Positions 34,135 through 43,813 of a DNA stretch of 64,000 nucleotides are shown one piece after another. Origin of the DNA: Paenibacillus_E sp052115445 (lineage in GTDB: Bacteria > Bacillota > Bacilli > Paenibacillales > NBRC-103111); the NCBI RefSeq assembly GCF_052115445.1, contig NZ_JBFRGR010000017.1:84240-148239 (forward strand), given 5' to 3'. A program made the position numbers and the translations under genes. A model generated the notes under the pieces. That model ran no database searches. It had not been told where the DNA came from and worked only from the letters and a program-made list of their open reading frames with translations. Numbering within the stretch: the stretch's first letter is position 1; each line of letters opens with the position of its first letter.

Positions 34135-35790
34135 TCAGAACTTAAAATTTAGGACTTTGCCATTCCACGGAAGTCCCTTGTCGAAGCGCTTCTTGTCCCT
34201 CTGTCGAAAAACTTTTAACACATCGATATTACCCATCTCGAATTTATACATGTCCCATATTNCACAAGGCTTCTCTGTCGATTCATCTTGTTTCAGCAAG
34301 GCGTTAACCGCTCGTCTCGCTGCTTCATTAGCTCCTTCCATCGTCGCTAGATTCGTGTTTGTACGCACGTAATCAGACGCTAAGAAGAGATTTGGAATGC
34401 CCGTGTACGCTTCAGGCCGATCTTCCCAAGTACCGACACGATTAATAAACAGAAGAGCTTCATTCGTGCAAGATTGTGCCACTTCATCATATTGAATGTC
34501 ACTATCCAAAAACCAGGAATGAAGAATCTCGTCCCTCAAAATAACCGCACCATCTACATTCAGACTTTGTTTCATCTGAGCCCAGACTTCTTCCTTAATT
34601 TCTTCCGGTGTGCAATGGGTCGCCGGTTTACCATATAGAATGCCTGGCGCATCCCAATCCGAAATATCAATGGAGAGCACCCCTTTGACACTGCCATCAC
34701 CGTACTCACTTAAATTCACATCAGGCCAAAATTGTTTCTGGGAAACGGAAGTCAATGACCATGGTGCATCCAAGAAAATCACATGTCCATGCGTTACGGG
34801 GACGTCTTCTTTCAAATAATATTGAATGCCGTTCATCCAAGCGACCGATTCCACGAGCCTCTGAACCCCTCGAAGAGACGGATCCGCCTCGAGCATAGCC
34901 TCTGTAATGAGAGGTCCCATCACCTCAACAGGGAACGCAGCAATATAGTAATCCGCTTCAATATGGATCGTTTCCCCGTTCTCTGTAATCTCCGCACTGC
35001 GGATAACTCCGTCAATACAATGGATACGCTCAACCTTGGCATTTAAATGATAGTCCACGCCTCGCCCCTGAAGGAACGTCAACCACGGGTATATCCATTT
35101 GTCATTCGTTGGCCCATTCAAGAGTCGCACGAAGCTCGTCCCAGGCGTAGACAGATTAAGCGTCATTTGAGCGGCTACAGGCCCTACAGTTTGCGTACTT
35201 GCGACTTTGGACTGACAGGCAACCAACGTTTTGGTGAATCCTGCAAATATATTCTGGAATGCAGGAGACTGCTTCTCCGCCTCTATGAAATCCCACCAAT
35301 CGATCGTTTCATATTCCTCACGTATACGTTCTTCACAGCTCGTCATAGCTTGCCAAAGCTTCCGACCATATTGTTCTAAATCTTCTTTTGTAAGGCCCAG
35401 CTTATGATTAATCAATTCCTTCGCTAAAGCTATATTATTTTTGTTGACTACGATTTTGGCAGGGAGAGGCTGCAGTGGCGCTGTATTGGTAGCGATATCT
35501 AATCGCGTTACTTCCATTAAGTTATCGTAAACGGTTTTATTTTCGTAAGGAATTCGTTTCAACGTATCTATGACATGTCGATAAAAGCGCGGGAATAAAC
35601 GAAAGCCGTGTTCGCCCGGCAAATCCCTACGTCCACCTTTTCCACTACCAACATAAGGCATACTTCTTGCTTTTCCGCCTGGAATACTCTTAAACTCGTA
35701 AACAGACACATCATATCCTCGTACGATCAGCTCATGAGCAGCACTCAATCCAGCAACACCGCCACCCAAAATTGCGACCTTTTTCAACAT
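34135..35790 (-). CDS. Phytoene-desaturase/HpnE-like FAD oxidoreductase
   Basis: A 551-residue FAD-dependent protein of the phytoene desaturase/hydroxysqualene dehydroxylase (HpnE) superfamily. The N-terminal fold is VAILGGGVAGLSAAHELIVR with YEFKSIPGGKARSM, then GEHGFRLFPRFYRHVIDTL. The C-terminal FAD segment reads NLFLASDYVRTNTNLATMEG. I chose the ATG at 35790 because GGAGGG lies upstream. It may act on an isoprenoid lipid, but no squalene or carotenoid genes are near, so the reaction is open. It lies just upstream of the large kinase hybrid on the same strand, 28 bases apart, and may be in one transcript with it. One N lies at 34261. Confidence 0.85.
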   Translation of the reverse strand: MLKKVAILGGGVAGLSAAHELIVRGYDVSVYEFKSIPGGKARSMPYVGSGKGGRRDLPGEHGFRLFPRFYRHVIDTLKRIPYENKTVYDNLMEVTRLDIATNTAPLQPLPAKIVVNKNNIALAKELINHKLGLTKEDLEQYGRKLWQAMTSCEERIREEYETIDWWDFIEAEKQSPAFQNIFAGFTKTLVACQSKVASTQTVGPVAAQMTLNLSTPGTSFVRLLNGPTNDKWIYPWLTFLQGRGVDYHLNAKVERIHCIDGVIRSAEITENGETIHIEADYYIAAFPVEVMGPLITEAMLEADPSLRGVQRLVESVAWMNGIQYYLKEDVPVTHGHVIFLDAPWSLTSVSQKQFWPDVNLSEYGDGSVKGVLSIDISDWDAPGILYGKPATHCTPEEIKEEVWAQMKQSLNVDGAVILRDEILHSWFLDSDIQYDEVAQSCTNEALLFINRVGTWEDRPEAYTGIPNLFLASDYVRTNTNLATMEGANEAARRAVNALLKQDESTEKPCXIWDMYKFEMGNIDVLKVFRQRDKKRFDKGLPWNGKVLNFKF

Positions 35791-35935
35791 TTTCCCTCCT
35801 CTTTTTGGTTTAATTTGTAAAAACATGATTGCTCTATCATATCATTTAGATCCGCTTACGCATAGAATAATCCTAGTAAAATAAAACCTTTCAAATGCTG
35901 CGTGCCTCAGCAAAGAAAGGTTCATGATGTTCATT

Positions 35936-38080
35936 TTAATCAAGTTGAAAATGGGTTAATGCGTGAAGAAGCTCCTCGGAGATGCGATTCAATGTTGTTG
36001 AGGAGCGCTCGACTTCCATGGTCGAGGCTGCTTGTTTTTGTAGTGACAAGGTAACATCTTGTGTATATGAAGTTGCTTTCCGCGAAATCTGAACACTATC
36101 CTCCATCGAGGCGGATACTTGCTGTGTACTCGCGGATATTTGCTCAGAAGCCGCTGAAACCTCCTGAATTTGCTCCGCTACTTGATCAACAGCTTGCAAG
36201 ATGGATTCAAATACGATGCCTACCTTTGCGATAAGCAAGCTCCCCTTATCTACTTCGGCAATCTCCAATTGTGCTTTCTCTACGACGGATTTGGAACTGT
36301 TCTTCACCTTCGCAATCAACTGAACAATGTTCTTGGCAGATTCACTCGATTGATCAGCTAACTTCCTTACCTCTGTAGCAACCACCTGAAAGCCCCTACC
36401 ATGATCACCCGCTCTTGCCGCTTCAATGGAAGCATTCAATGCTAGCAGTCGAGTTTGCTCAGAAATATCCGTGATCACGTCAAGCATTCGATCAATCTGC
36501 GTAGATAATTCAACAAGCTCCGAGATCGTTGCTGCCGTTTCAGATACTTTCATTTTGATTGAAGACATTTGGTGTACCGCTAGGCTCATGTCTTCAAATC
36601 CTTGTCTTGCTTCGATCGCAGCTTCGTTGGCAGCTTCAGCGACGAATGAGGATGTTTCTGCAATGCGTTGTACGCCAGTAGCCACCTCGTTCATGGCAAA
36701 TGAGGTTTCCTCTGAACCTTTCATCAAGAATTCCGAACCTTGCGCCATATTCGTCATGATGAACTGAATAGCCCTCGAATCAGCGGAGGTTTCCTTCACA
36801 TTCGATTGAAGCTGCTTCGACGAGTCGAAAGCTCGCTGAACCACAAGTCGACTCTGGCGAATAACACCTGTGAAGCTATCTGCAATGTGATTAAAGGCGT
36901 TTACTACGCCGCTAAATTCATCCTTAGAGTGGGACAGGACACGGACTGTCATATCTCCTTGTACGAGAAGCCGTGAAGCTCGAGCTAGCTCGTCAATTCC
37001 CTTTTTCACAGCTATATAAAAAGCCATAAATAAATACGCCGCTAGCAGCAGTATACCCAGCACAATAAGTGCGTCGATCACTAAACGTTTCGTATAAGCA
37101 TCCACACGCTGTTGTAGTAATTCCGTTAACAAACTAATCTGGTGCGTATACAGAACAATCGCTGCCTCTTTGGATGAACGTGATGTAGCCGCGAATTCAT
37201 TCGCCGTAATTTGAATAACACCCGTGTTGACTAGCTTCTCATTCAATGCTTCGATTGTCGCAAGCGCAGACGTTACGCTCTTTTCATGCAACGCAAGACT
37301 CGTGGAGGCAGTCTCAGCATTTAGATTATGGAGTTGTTCCCCAAACGATTGAATCTCTATTAAAATAGACTGTCCTTCACCACTTAGATGGATTAATTCC
37401 TCTTGTTCCTCCGGGTTTTTGATAGACCGACGAGCAGCAACTTCAATCCCTTTTCGCTCAATTTTCTCAAGATTATTCCAAAATGCAGGAAAAAGATGTA
37501 CAGTAAAGTCTATGAGGGCACTCGAGCCTTCTTCAGGATCCAAATCCAGCTTCGCCTTCTGCTCTACGATATGTATGAGTTGAATCACCTGTTGTTCCAT
37601 TTGCTCATGTTGAAGTTCATAGTACTTCTGACTTAACCCATCTACACTCGAAGCAATCGATTGCCACTGCTCCAAGATACCTGAAACAAATTTCTCTTCC
37701 AGCAATGGTGTCTTGGCATGCTCCACTTCCGCTTTCAACCACGACATGGTACGATCAATGTGTACTTGCACTTGTTTCAAATCTGTCTTATCAGGTGGTT
37801 GGACACCGTCCGTCGAAGGTAAACTTTGTCCGAATTGATCCAATCGGATCAACAATTCACCCAATTCACGTTGAACAGATATCCCTGACATTTCGAGTTT
37901 AGCTCCACGCATATTTTGCGTTGTCCCAGCTAATAATTGTTCGGCTAACAGCGTAATCGGAATTACGAATACACAACCTATAAGGAAAAATTTATGCGGG
38001 TACCTAAGTTTATTCAATAGGTAAATCGCAGGCTTAAACAACGTTGAAGTCAAGTTTTTATCCATACGGTTATCATTCAT
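35936..38080 (-). CDS. Methyl-accepting chemotaxis protein
   Basis: A transmembrane chemoreceptor of about 714 residues. A first membrane segment (KFFLIGCVFVIPITLLAEQL) is followed by a helical extracellular sensor of about 300 residues, a second span (ALIVLGILLLAAYLFMAFYI), a HAMP domain (DELARASRLLVQGDMTVRV), and the signalling hairpin whose tip reads ISEQTRLLALNASIEAARAG with VVATEVRKLADQSSESAKNI. It would bind CheA/CheW to bias flagellar rotation. I chose the ATG at 38080 because GGAGG lies about 11 bases upstream; an in-frame start at 38209 would add a basic hydrophobic tail. Ligand unknown. It is divergent from the PASTA pseudokinase gene. Confidence 0.92.
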   Translation of the reverse strand: MNDNRMDKNLTSTLFKPAIYLLNKLRYPHKFFLIGCVFVIPITLLAEQLLAGTTQNMRGAKLEMSGISVQRELGELLIRLDQFGQSLPSTDGVQPPDKTDLKQVQVHIDRTMSWLKAEVEHAKTPLLEEKFVSGILEQWQSIASSVDGLSQKYYELQHEQMEQQVIQLIHIVEQKAKLDLDPEEGSSALIDFTVHLFPAFWNNLEKIERKGIEVAARRSIKNPEEQEELIHLSGEGQSILIEIQSFGEQLHNLNAETASTSLALHEKSVTSALATIEALNEKLVNTGVIQITANEFAATSRSSKEAAIVLYTHQISLLTELLQQRVDAYTKRLVIDALIVLGILLLAAYLFMAFYIAVKKGIDELARASRLLVQGDMTVRVLSHSKDEFSGVVNAFNHIADSFTGVIRQSRLVVQRAFDSSKQLQSNVKETSADSRAIQFIMTNMAQGSEFLMKGSEETSFAMNEVATGVQRIAETSSFVAEAANEAAIEARQGFEDMSLAVHQMSSIKMKVSETAATISELVELSTQIDRMLDVITDISEQTRLLALNASIEAARAGDHGRGFQVVATEVRKLADQSSESAKNIVQLIAKVKNSSKSVVEKAQLEIAEVDKGSLLIAKVGIVFESILQAVDQVAEQIQEVSAASEQISASTQQVSASMEDSVQISRKATSYTQDVTLSLQKQAASTMEVERSSTTLNRISEELLHALTHFQLD

Positions 38081-38317
38081 TCTGATCCACGCCTCCATTT
38101 GCGTCAACAATCCTGACACGAAACTTAATTTATGGACCCATCTTACAACGAATCCTATCAAAATACAGGCAATTCGAACTATTTTGATAAAATCCCACAA
38201 ATTTTTCACTTAATTATGTGATTTTTTATAACGAGTACTCCTAAATTCCTATCTGCCTTCGAATCCTTTATAATAAAGAGTAAACCAATCATACACGCCA
38301 GAGAGGATGGTTATTCC

Positions 38318-39505
38318 ATGCCCGATCGAATAGGTACACGATACGTGCCAAGTACACAAATCGTCTCTTTCCCTCATGGAACTCTCCATTATGGTGATGA
38401 TGTATTTCTGACTCGCAAAGTATTACTGTATCGTAAAGCGCTTCGTCACAATCAACTCGGTGTCGATTACATAAGCTCACTTCAGGATAAAGCCGCGTTT
38501 ATTCACGATGGATTTCATCACATGTTGGATACATCTATCGCTCAGGATGCCGTCACCATTATTTTACAAGCAAAAAGTGGTTCGCTGTTTGCCCATACCA
38601 TGTTCAAACGCAAATGGACCTATGCCGCTGTTGTCGCGATCATTAGCGACTTAGGAGTTTCTCTGTTGGATGCTATGGAAGACAAGATTACAGGCTTTTC
38701 CGTACGTCCAGATAATTTATGGTTAACCGATCAGAATAAACTTTCCGTCATCAACTATTGGGAGGTAGATGAACCTCAAGAGCAGGGAGCCGTTGGGCTT
38801 TGCCGCTTAATGATTCAGCTGCTTACGGGGAGCGAAACGATTTCCGATACATTCGAGGTTATGCATACGAGTCTGGAGCGCGCTTCGATTCCAAGTGCGA
38901 CGACTGAGCAAAAATTAGCTTTGATTCGCCTCATCAAATTTATTTGTCATGGGCAATCCTCGTTATCGTCGCTCGTTTTCGGATTGCGAAGTTTACCTCC
39001 TTCTGTCCCTAACAACAAAAGCATAATACAGGATGAGCTGATCCCTGAGGAATCAACGGAAGTACTGCAAGCGGCTCAATATGAGAGTCATACTCGTTCT
39101 AATCGTTCAGCTAAGCTGATTGCGTTAGGGTCCGTTTCAGCTCTCGTGATAGGGATTGTCTCCGTGTGGTATCTGTGGCCAGAGCCAAAAGTTGTTCAAA
39201 CCGTCGTCATCATCTCTCCTACGCCAACAAGTACACCAATAGCAACCGTCAGCCCAAGCGCCACACCAAATGCTAAGCTAACGAGTATGAATGAAGGTAC
39301 CGAGGAAACTGAAGTACCTAATCTGGTCGGCAAGACGCAAGCGGATGCCGAACAATTGGCGCTTGCTGCTGGACTTCACTACAACTTCGTCATTGAAACT
39401 AGCACGCAGGCCAAAGGCACAGTAACGAAACAGGAACCAAAAGCAGGAACCAAGGGCTTGGTTGGGGATAATGTGACGTTTTGGGTGAGCAAGGGGGCAC
39501 AGTGA
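38318..39505 (+). CDS. Membrane PASTA protein with degenerate kinase domain
   Basis: A 395-residue protein organised like a PknB/PrkC-type kinase but with a decayed catalytic core. Residues of about 1-230 align by layout with a protein kinase, yet the catalytic loop reads FSVRPDNLWLTDQNKL (no HxD) and the DFG position reads VINYWEV, so phosphotransfer is unlikely. One membrane helix (about 267-290, KLIALGSVSALVIGIVSVWY), a Thr/Pro-rich linker and a single C-terminal PASTA domain (VPNLVGKTQADAEQLALAAG) follow. PASTA domains bind cell-wall fragments; active PrkC-type kinases usually have several. AGAGGATGG lies before the ATG. It may be a wall-sensing scaffold or a modulator of another kinase. 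Confidence 0.8.
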   Translation: MPDRIGTRYVPSTQIVSFPHGTLHYGDDVFLTRKVLLYRKALRHNQLGVDYISSLQDKAAFIHDGFHHMLDTSIAQDAVTIILQAKSGSLFAHTMFKRKWTYAAVVAIISDLGVSLLDAMEDKITGFSVRPDNLWLTDQNKLSVINYWEVDEPQEQGAVGLCRLMIQLLTGSETISDTFEVMHTSLERASIPSATTEQKLALIRLIKFICHGQSSLSSLVFGLRSLPPSVPNNKSIIQDELIPEESTEVLQAAQYESHTRSNRSAKLIALGSVSALVIGIVSVWYLWPEPKVVQTVVIISPTPTSTPIATVSPSATPNAKLTSMNEGTEETEVPNLVGKTQADAEQLALAAGLHYNFVIETSTQAKGTVTKQEPKAGTKGLVGDNVTFWVSKGAQ

Positions 39506-39660
39506 GGAGATTAGTGAGGGAATGAGTTACTGAGAGTGAGAACAGGTAAGTGCTTTATGAGCGAGAGCGCTGTACGGTGACAGTGAGAGGCACTCCACTT
39601 ACCTCGACCCGTTGCGTCAGCCTGTTTGTCGGCTCCATTCCGAGCTTCAGGCTCAGCTTT

Positions 39661-39842
39661 AACTGGAAAATATACAGCTAATTTCATGTAAATCAGCCGT
39701 ATTCTACATTTAGATGGAAAAACTCCAGCTAATTTTGGGATTTCTGTTAGTATCGCAGAAAATGACCGAAATAGCTGGAGTTTTTCCAGTTATTTTCCTT
39801 TTCGAAGAAAAATCGAAGGAATTAGATGGAGATTTTCCATCT
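39661..39842. repeat. Inverted-repeat family, AGCTGGA...TCCAGCT
   Basis: TGGAAAAACTCCAGCTA at 39715-39731 and its exact reverse complement at 39772-39788 form a 17-bp perfect inverted repeat with a 40-base loop. Related copies lie at 39661 (AACTGGAAAATATACAGCTA) and 39824-39842 (AGATGGAGATTTTCCATCT). The group looks like a small mobile or slippage-born extragenic repeat. No T run supports a terminator role. Confidence 0.75.
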
Positions 39843-39971
39843 GTTTCGCATTGAGAAAAACTTCTATCGAAGTACTTCGAGGATGAGCGACCGCGTTTTA
39901 AATGTTGTTTTTATCGCCAATAAGAATTTGTTCTTCCGAGTATCGGTTAATTATAAATTCTTATGTGGTAG

Positions 39972-40009
39972 AAAAAAAGCAGTTCAAGTCGCGAACGACT
40001 CGAACTGCT
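39972..40009 (-). terminator. Terminator of the cysJ-cysI operon
   Basis: On the minus strand AGCAGTTCGAGTCG, loop TTCG, CGACTTGAACTGCT, then TTTTTTT. It lies nine bases past the cysI stop. Confidence 0.92.
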
Positions 40010-40018
40010 CTTTCCATT

Positions 40019-41740
40019 TTATGCGTGGAAATCTTGACCCGAACGAACTTCTTTCACGTAGCCAGCGCGGATGACAAAGTCACCGAAGTGTTCATCATTT
40101 TGACGCTCTTTGGCATAATGAGGGATGATCGTTTGCAAGGAATCCAAAATCTCGGACTCACCAATGTTTTCTTTGTACAATTTATTCAAGCGGTTTCCTG
40201 CGAATCCGCCACCAAGGTACATGTTGTACTTGCCCGCGGCTTTACCGATGAACGCAAGTTCAGCCAGCATTGGTCGTGCGCAACCATTCGGGCAACCTGT
40301 CATCCGAATTGTAATTTCCTGCTCACGAAGGCCAACACCTTCAAGAATTGACTCTACTTTCGTAATCAAAGAAGGTAGGTAACGCTCCGATTCCGCCATT
40401 GCGAGTCCGCAAGTCGGGAATGCAACGCACGCCATCGAATTTCTACGCAATGCGGAGTAGTGTAGACCATCCGTAATGCCGTGATCTTTGATCAGCTCTT
40501 CGATTTTCTTCTTTTTCTGAGCGCTCACGTTGCCGATGATCAAGTTCTGATTCGACGTAAGTCGGAAATCACCACTATGGATCTTAGCAATTTCACGAAG
40601 ACCTGTCATCAGACGATAGTCTCCATCATCCATCACGCGGCCGTTCTGGATGAACATTGTGAAATGCCATTTGCCATTGCTGCCCTTCACCCAACCATAA
40701 CGATCTCCGTTGGATTCGAAATGGAAGGCGCGAGCTGGCTCAAGGTTCCAACCTAGACGCGTTTGTAGTTCATTCACGAACCACTCAATACCGCGATCGT
40801 CGATTGTGTATTTGAAACGAGCATGTTTACGAACGGAACGATCACCGTAATCGCGTTGGATCATGACGGTTTTCTCAGCTAGATCAACAGCTTGCTCTGG
40901 CTTGATGAAGCCGATCACTTGACCAACTTGCGGATACGTTTTGACATCACCGTGAGACATCCCCATACCGCCACCGACGGATACGTTAAAGCCCACCAAA
41001 CGGCCATCTTCAATAACCGCGATGTAACCAAGATCCTGCGAATATACATCTACATCGTTGGATGGCGGAACTGCGATACCGATCTTGAACTTACGAGGCA
41101 AATACACAGGTCCGTAGATTGGTTCTTGCTCTTCATCGTCGCGGCTATCGACGATTTTCTCGCCGTCTAACCAAATCTCATGGTACGCTCTCGTACGTGG
41201 GTCCAAGTGGTTCGAGATGCGATTCGCCCACTCATATACCTCGCCGTGAATTTCGGATTGGTAGGGGTTAGGGTTACACATCACGTTACGATTCACGTCG
41301 CCACATGCAGCAAGCGTACTTAGCATGGATGCATTAACTTCTTGAATCGTTTTCTTCATGTTCCATTTGATTACACCATGCAACTGAAAGGATTGACGCG
41401 TTGTAAGACGAATGGTGCCATTCGCATACTTCTGAGCTACACGATCCATCATCAACCATTGGTCAGCCGTTACGATACCGCCAGCAGCACGTACGCGCAG
41501 CATGAACTGGTAGGCAGGCTCTAGCTTCTGCTTCGCACGTTCGTTACGCAAGTCACGATCGTCTTGCATGTAGCTGCCGTGGAATTTCATCAAACGGTTG
41601 TCATCCTCGGGGATGGAACCGGTGATACGATTTTCAAGCGTTTCTTCTAGACTTCCGCGCAAATAATTACTGCGGATTTTAATTTGTTCAACATCACTAT
41701 GCGGCGCACTATTCTTCGATAGTAAATTATTTTCTGACAT
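40019..41740 (-). CDS. cysI: Assimilatory sulfite reductase, hemoprotein subunit
   Basis: The 573-residue beta subunit of NADPH-sulfite reductase, reducing sulfite to sulfide with six electrons at a coupled [4Fe-4S]-siroheme centre. The cluster and siroheme ligands are visible as CVAFPTCGLAMAESERYLP (about residue 435) and MTGCPNGCARP (about 480). N-terminal landmarks KFHGSYMQDDRDLRNERAKQ and GGIVTADQW are typical. Length is normal. GAGGAG lies upstream of the ATG. It is the second gene after cysJ, 38 bases apart, ending in a strong terminator. It supplies sulfide for cysteine synthesis. No sulfate-uptake genes are in the window. Confidence 0.96.
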   Translation of the reverse strand: MSENNLLSKNSAPHSDVEQIKIRSNYLRGSLEETLENRITGSIPEDDNRLMKFHGSYMQDDRDLRNERAKQKLEPAYQFMLRVRAAGGIVTADQWLMMDRVAQKYANGTIRLTTRQSFQLHGVIKWNMKKTIQEVNASMLSTLAACGDVNRNVMCNPNPYQSEIHGEVYEWANRISNHLDPRTRAYHEIWLDGEKIVDSRDDEEQEPIYGPVYLPRKFKIGIAVPPSNDVDVYSQDLGYIAVIEDGRLVGFNVSVGGGMGMSHGDVKTYPQVGQVIGFIKPEQAVDLAEKTVMIQRDYGDRSVRKHARFKYTIDDRGIEWFVNELQTRLGWNLEPARAFHFESNGDRYGWVKGSNGKWHFTMFIQNGRVMDDGDYRLMTGLREIAKIHSGDFRLTSNQNLIIGNVSAQKKKKIEELIKDHGITDGLHYSALRRNSMACVAFPTCGLAMAESERYLPSLITKVESILEGVGLREQEITIRMTGCPNGCARPMLAELAFIGKAAGKYNMYLGGGFAGNRLNKLYKENIGESEILDSLQTIIPHYAKERQNDEHFGDFVIRAGYVKEVRSGQDFHA

Positions 41741-41778
41741 CTTGAGCTTTCTCCTCTCGCGATCGCGGGGATCCCGTT

Positions 41779-43605
41779 TTAATAAACATCCCGTTGATAA
41801 CGTTTTTGCTGTTGCATATTAGCCAAATATTGCACGGCCTCTTCGTTATTTAATCCGCCCTCTTGCTCAAGAATCGTGAGCAGCGCAGCATTCACATCAT
41901 GTGCCATCTTCTTCTCGTCACCGCAAATATAGACAACAGCGCCTTCTTGCAGCCATTGATACAGCTCGCGGCTTTTCTCCAACATACGATTCTGTACATA
42001 TACTTTTTGATCCGTATCACGGGANAAAGCTACGTCTAGTTTCGTTAGAACGCCGTCTTTCAACCAGCGCTGCCATTCAACTTGGTACAAGAAGTCTGTA
42101 GCGAAGTGTTGATCTCCATAGAATAACCACGTTTTACCATCTGCACCCGTCTCTTCTCTCTCTGCAAGGAAAGAACGGAATGGCGCTACGCCGGTACCAG
42201 GTCCAATCATAATAATTGGCGTTTCTGGGTTCTCAGGAAGCTTGAAATTCGGGTTGTTCTGAATGTAAACCGGCAACGCAGCACCTGACTGTGCACGCTC
42301 TGCCAAGTGTACGGAACAAACACCATAACGATTACGTCCATTCGCTTCATAGCGAACCGCACGTACAGTGATGTGCACTTCATCCGGTGAGGCTTTGGAT
42401 GAGCTAGCAATGGAATACAAACGAGCAGGCAGTTTACGAANCACAGCTACGAATTGACTAGCAGACACACCTTGTAAGGAGAAGTCTTGCACTAAATCTA
42501 ATAAATCGCGGCCAGCGATGTACGATTTCAACTCAGCTTCATTGCCAGGGGCAACAAGTGCTTGAAGCTTCTCGTTTGAAGAAAGCTTTGCAACTTGCTC
42601 TAACAAAGGCTTCGTCAATGTAGTGATTTCGTAGTAACGAGTAAGCGCTTCTTGCAAAGGACGCTCTTCCCCATTTTTGTTTACAGCAACTGGCGTGCTT
42701 GCATTCCAGTCCATAGCTTGAATCAATTCAGTAACTAGACGCGGANGATTCTCTGGGAATACACCCAAGCTGTCACCTGGTTCATATTGCAGATTCGAAC
42801 CCTCTAAGGAGATTTCCACATGGCGCGTTTCACGATCGGAGCCGCGGCCATTTAAGTTCAAGTTCTCAAGCACTTCCGCTTGGAACGGATTGGTTCTGGA
42901 ATATTCCGACTCCGTGGAAGGGGCACTTCCAGCCGCAGCAGATGAACCTCCAACAACAGCACTAGCCGATGAAGCACTCAGAGCACCCAGCACGCTAGAA
43001 ACCCAAGCCGCAGCTGGCTCATCAAAGTCTACATCACAATCAACACGCTCAGTTAATGATTTTGCACCAAGCTCTTGCAAACGCTTGTCAAAATCTTTAC
43101 CTGTTTGACAGAAGAATTCATACGACGTATCACCCAAAGAAAGAACGGAATACCGAAGTTCTTCTAATTGAGGCGCTCTTTTGCTATGAAGGAATTCGTA
43201 GAAGGAGATCGCATTATCCGGTGGATCGCCTTCGCCATGCGTACTAACGATCATGAGAAGGTTTTGAACCTTTTTCAAATTGTTCGGTTTGAAATCGCTC
43301 ATAGAGGAAAGCGTGACTTGGAACGATTGCTCTTCTAGCTTCTTCGCTAGCTTTTTGGCTAAGCCATGAGAATTACCTGTTTGGGATCCGAATAAGACAG
43401 TTACTTCTTTGGAAATGACAGGTTGACTAGCTACAGCCGTTGGTACGGTAGTAACAGGTGCTGCCACGGAATTTGTCGAACCTTGTTGAGCCGTTAGATA
43501 GCCACTCAGCCAAATACGTTGAGTATCTGTTAACGTTGGTAGGACGCGGTTGAGCAATTCAACTTGCTCTTGGTTAAAAGGACTGTTTAAGACTTGAAGT
43601 TCCAA
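41779..43605 (-). CDS. cysJ: Assimilatory sulfite reductase, flavoprotein subunit
   Basis: The alpha subunit of NADPH-sulfite reductase, about 608 residues, passing electrons from NADPH through FAD and FMN to CysI. An N-terminal helical region (LQVLNSPFNQEQVELLNRVL) precedes the flavodoxin domain (VLFGSQTGNSHGLAKKLAKK, STHGEGDPPDNA), then FAD-binding RLYSIASSSK and NADPH-binding IMIGPGTGVAPFR and TWLFYGDQHFATDFLY. The start is a TTG at 43605, with GAGGTGG nearby, matching the expected N-terminus; an ATG start at 43671 would add a non-homologous tail. A TTG in the preceding codon is also possible. Three N bases lie in the gene. Expression control was not recognised upstream. Confidence 0.95.
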   Translation of the reverse strand: MELQVLNSPFNQEQVELLNRVLPTLTDTQRIWLSGYLTAQQGSTNSVAAPVTTVPTAVASQPVISKEVTVLFGSQTGNSHGLAKKLAKKLEEQSFQVTLSSMSDFKPNNLKKVQNLLMIVSTHGEGDPPDNAISFYEFLHSKRAPQLEELRYSVLSLGDTSYEFFCQTGKDFDKRLQELGAKSLTERVDCDVDFDEPAAAWVSSVLGALSASSASAVVGGSSAAAGSAPSTESEYSRTNPFQAEVLENLNLNGRGSDRETRHVEISLEGSNLQYEPGDSLGVFPENXPRLVTELIQAMDWNASTPVAVNKNGEERPLQEALTRYYEITTLTKPLLEQVAKLSSNEKLQALVAPGNEAELKSYIAGRDLLDLVQDFSLQGVSASQFVAVXRKLPARLYSIASSSKASPDEVHITVRAVRYEANGRNRYGVCSVHLAERAQSGAALPVYIQNNPNFKLPENPETPIIMIGPGTGVAPFRSFLAEREETGADGKTWLFYGDQHFATDFLYQVEWQRWLKDGVLTKLDVAXSRDTDQKVYVQNRMLEKSRELYQWLQEGAVVYICGDEKKMAHDVNAALLTILEQEGGLNNEEAVQYLANMQQQKRYQRDVY

Positions 43606-43767
43606 CAAAATCCACCTCATCAGCATGTATTGATAAGCTTTGCTATTATTCGCACTATTTTTACTCTCCATTGAAAACTATCATAGTGCGCCTCATAGGT
43701 CAATTAGAATCATCTTATGGGACTTATAAGGGGAATTGATATATGGTTAAAAGAGCACTTTTCATGC

Positions 43768-43795
43768 AAAAAATGACCCCAAAATGGGGTCATTT
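43768..43795 (-). terminator. Terminator of the second sugar ABC operon
   Basis: On the minus strand AAATGACCCCA, short loop, TGGGGTCATTT, then TTTTTT. It lies about 20 bases past the permease stop at 43814. Confidence 0.92.
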
Positions 43796-43813
43796 CAACA
43801 TTTATATCCAATA

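Larger units (their letters stand above)
39506..40018. other. Intergenic region
   Basis: No gene found. It holds an inverted-repeat cluster at 39661-39842 and the cysI terminator at 39972-40009. I see nothing in 39506-39660 beyond purine-rich sequence. Confidence 0.7.

Noticed and set aside
40019..43605. S-box or other riboswitch before cysJ
   Set aside because: I looked for a terminator-antiterminator leader in 43606-43760 and saw none; the only strong stem there belongs to the neighbouring ABC operon.
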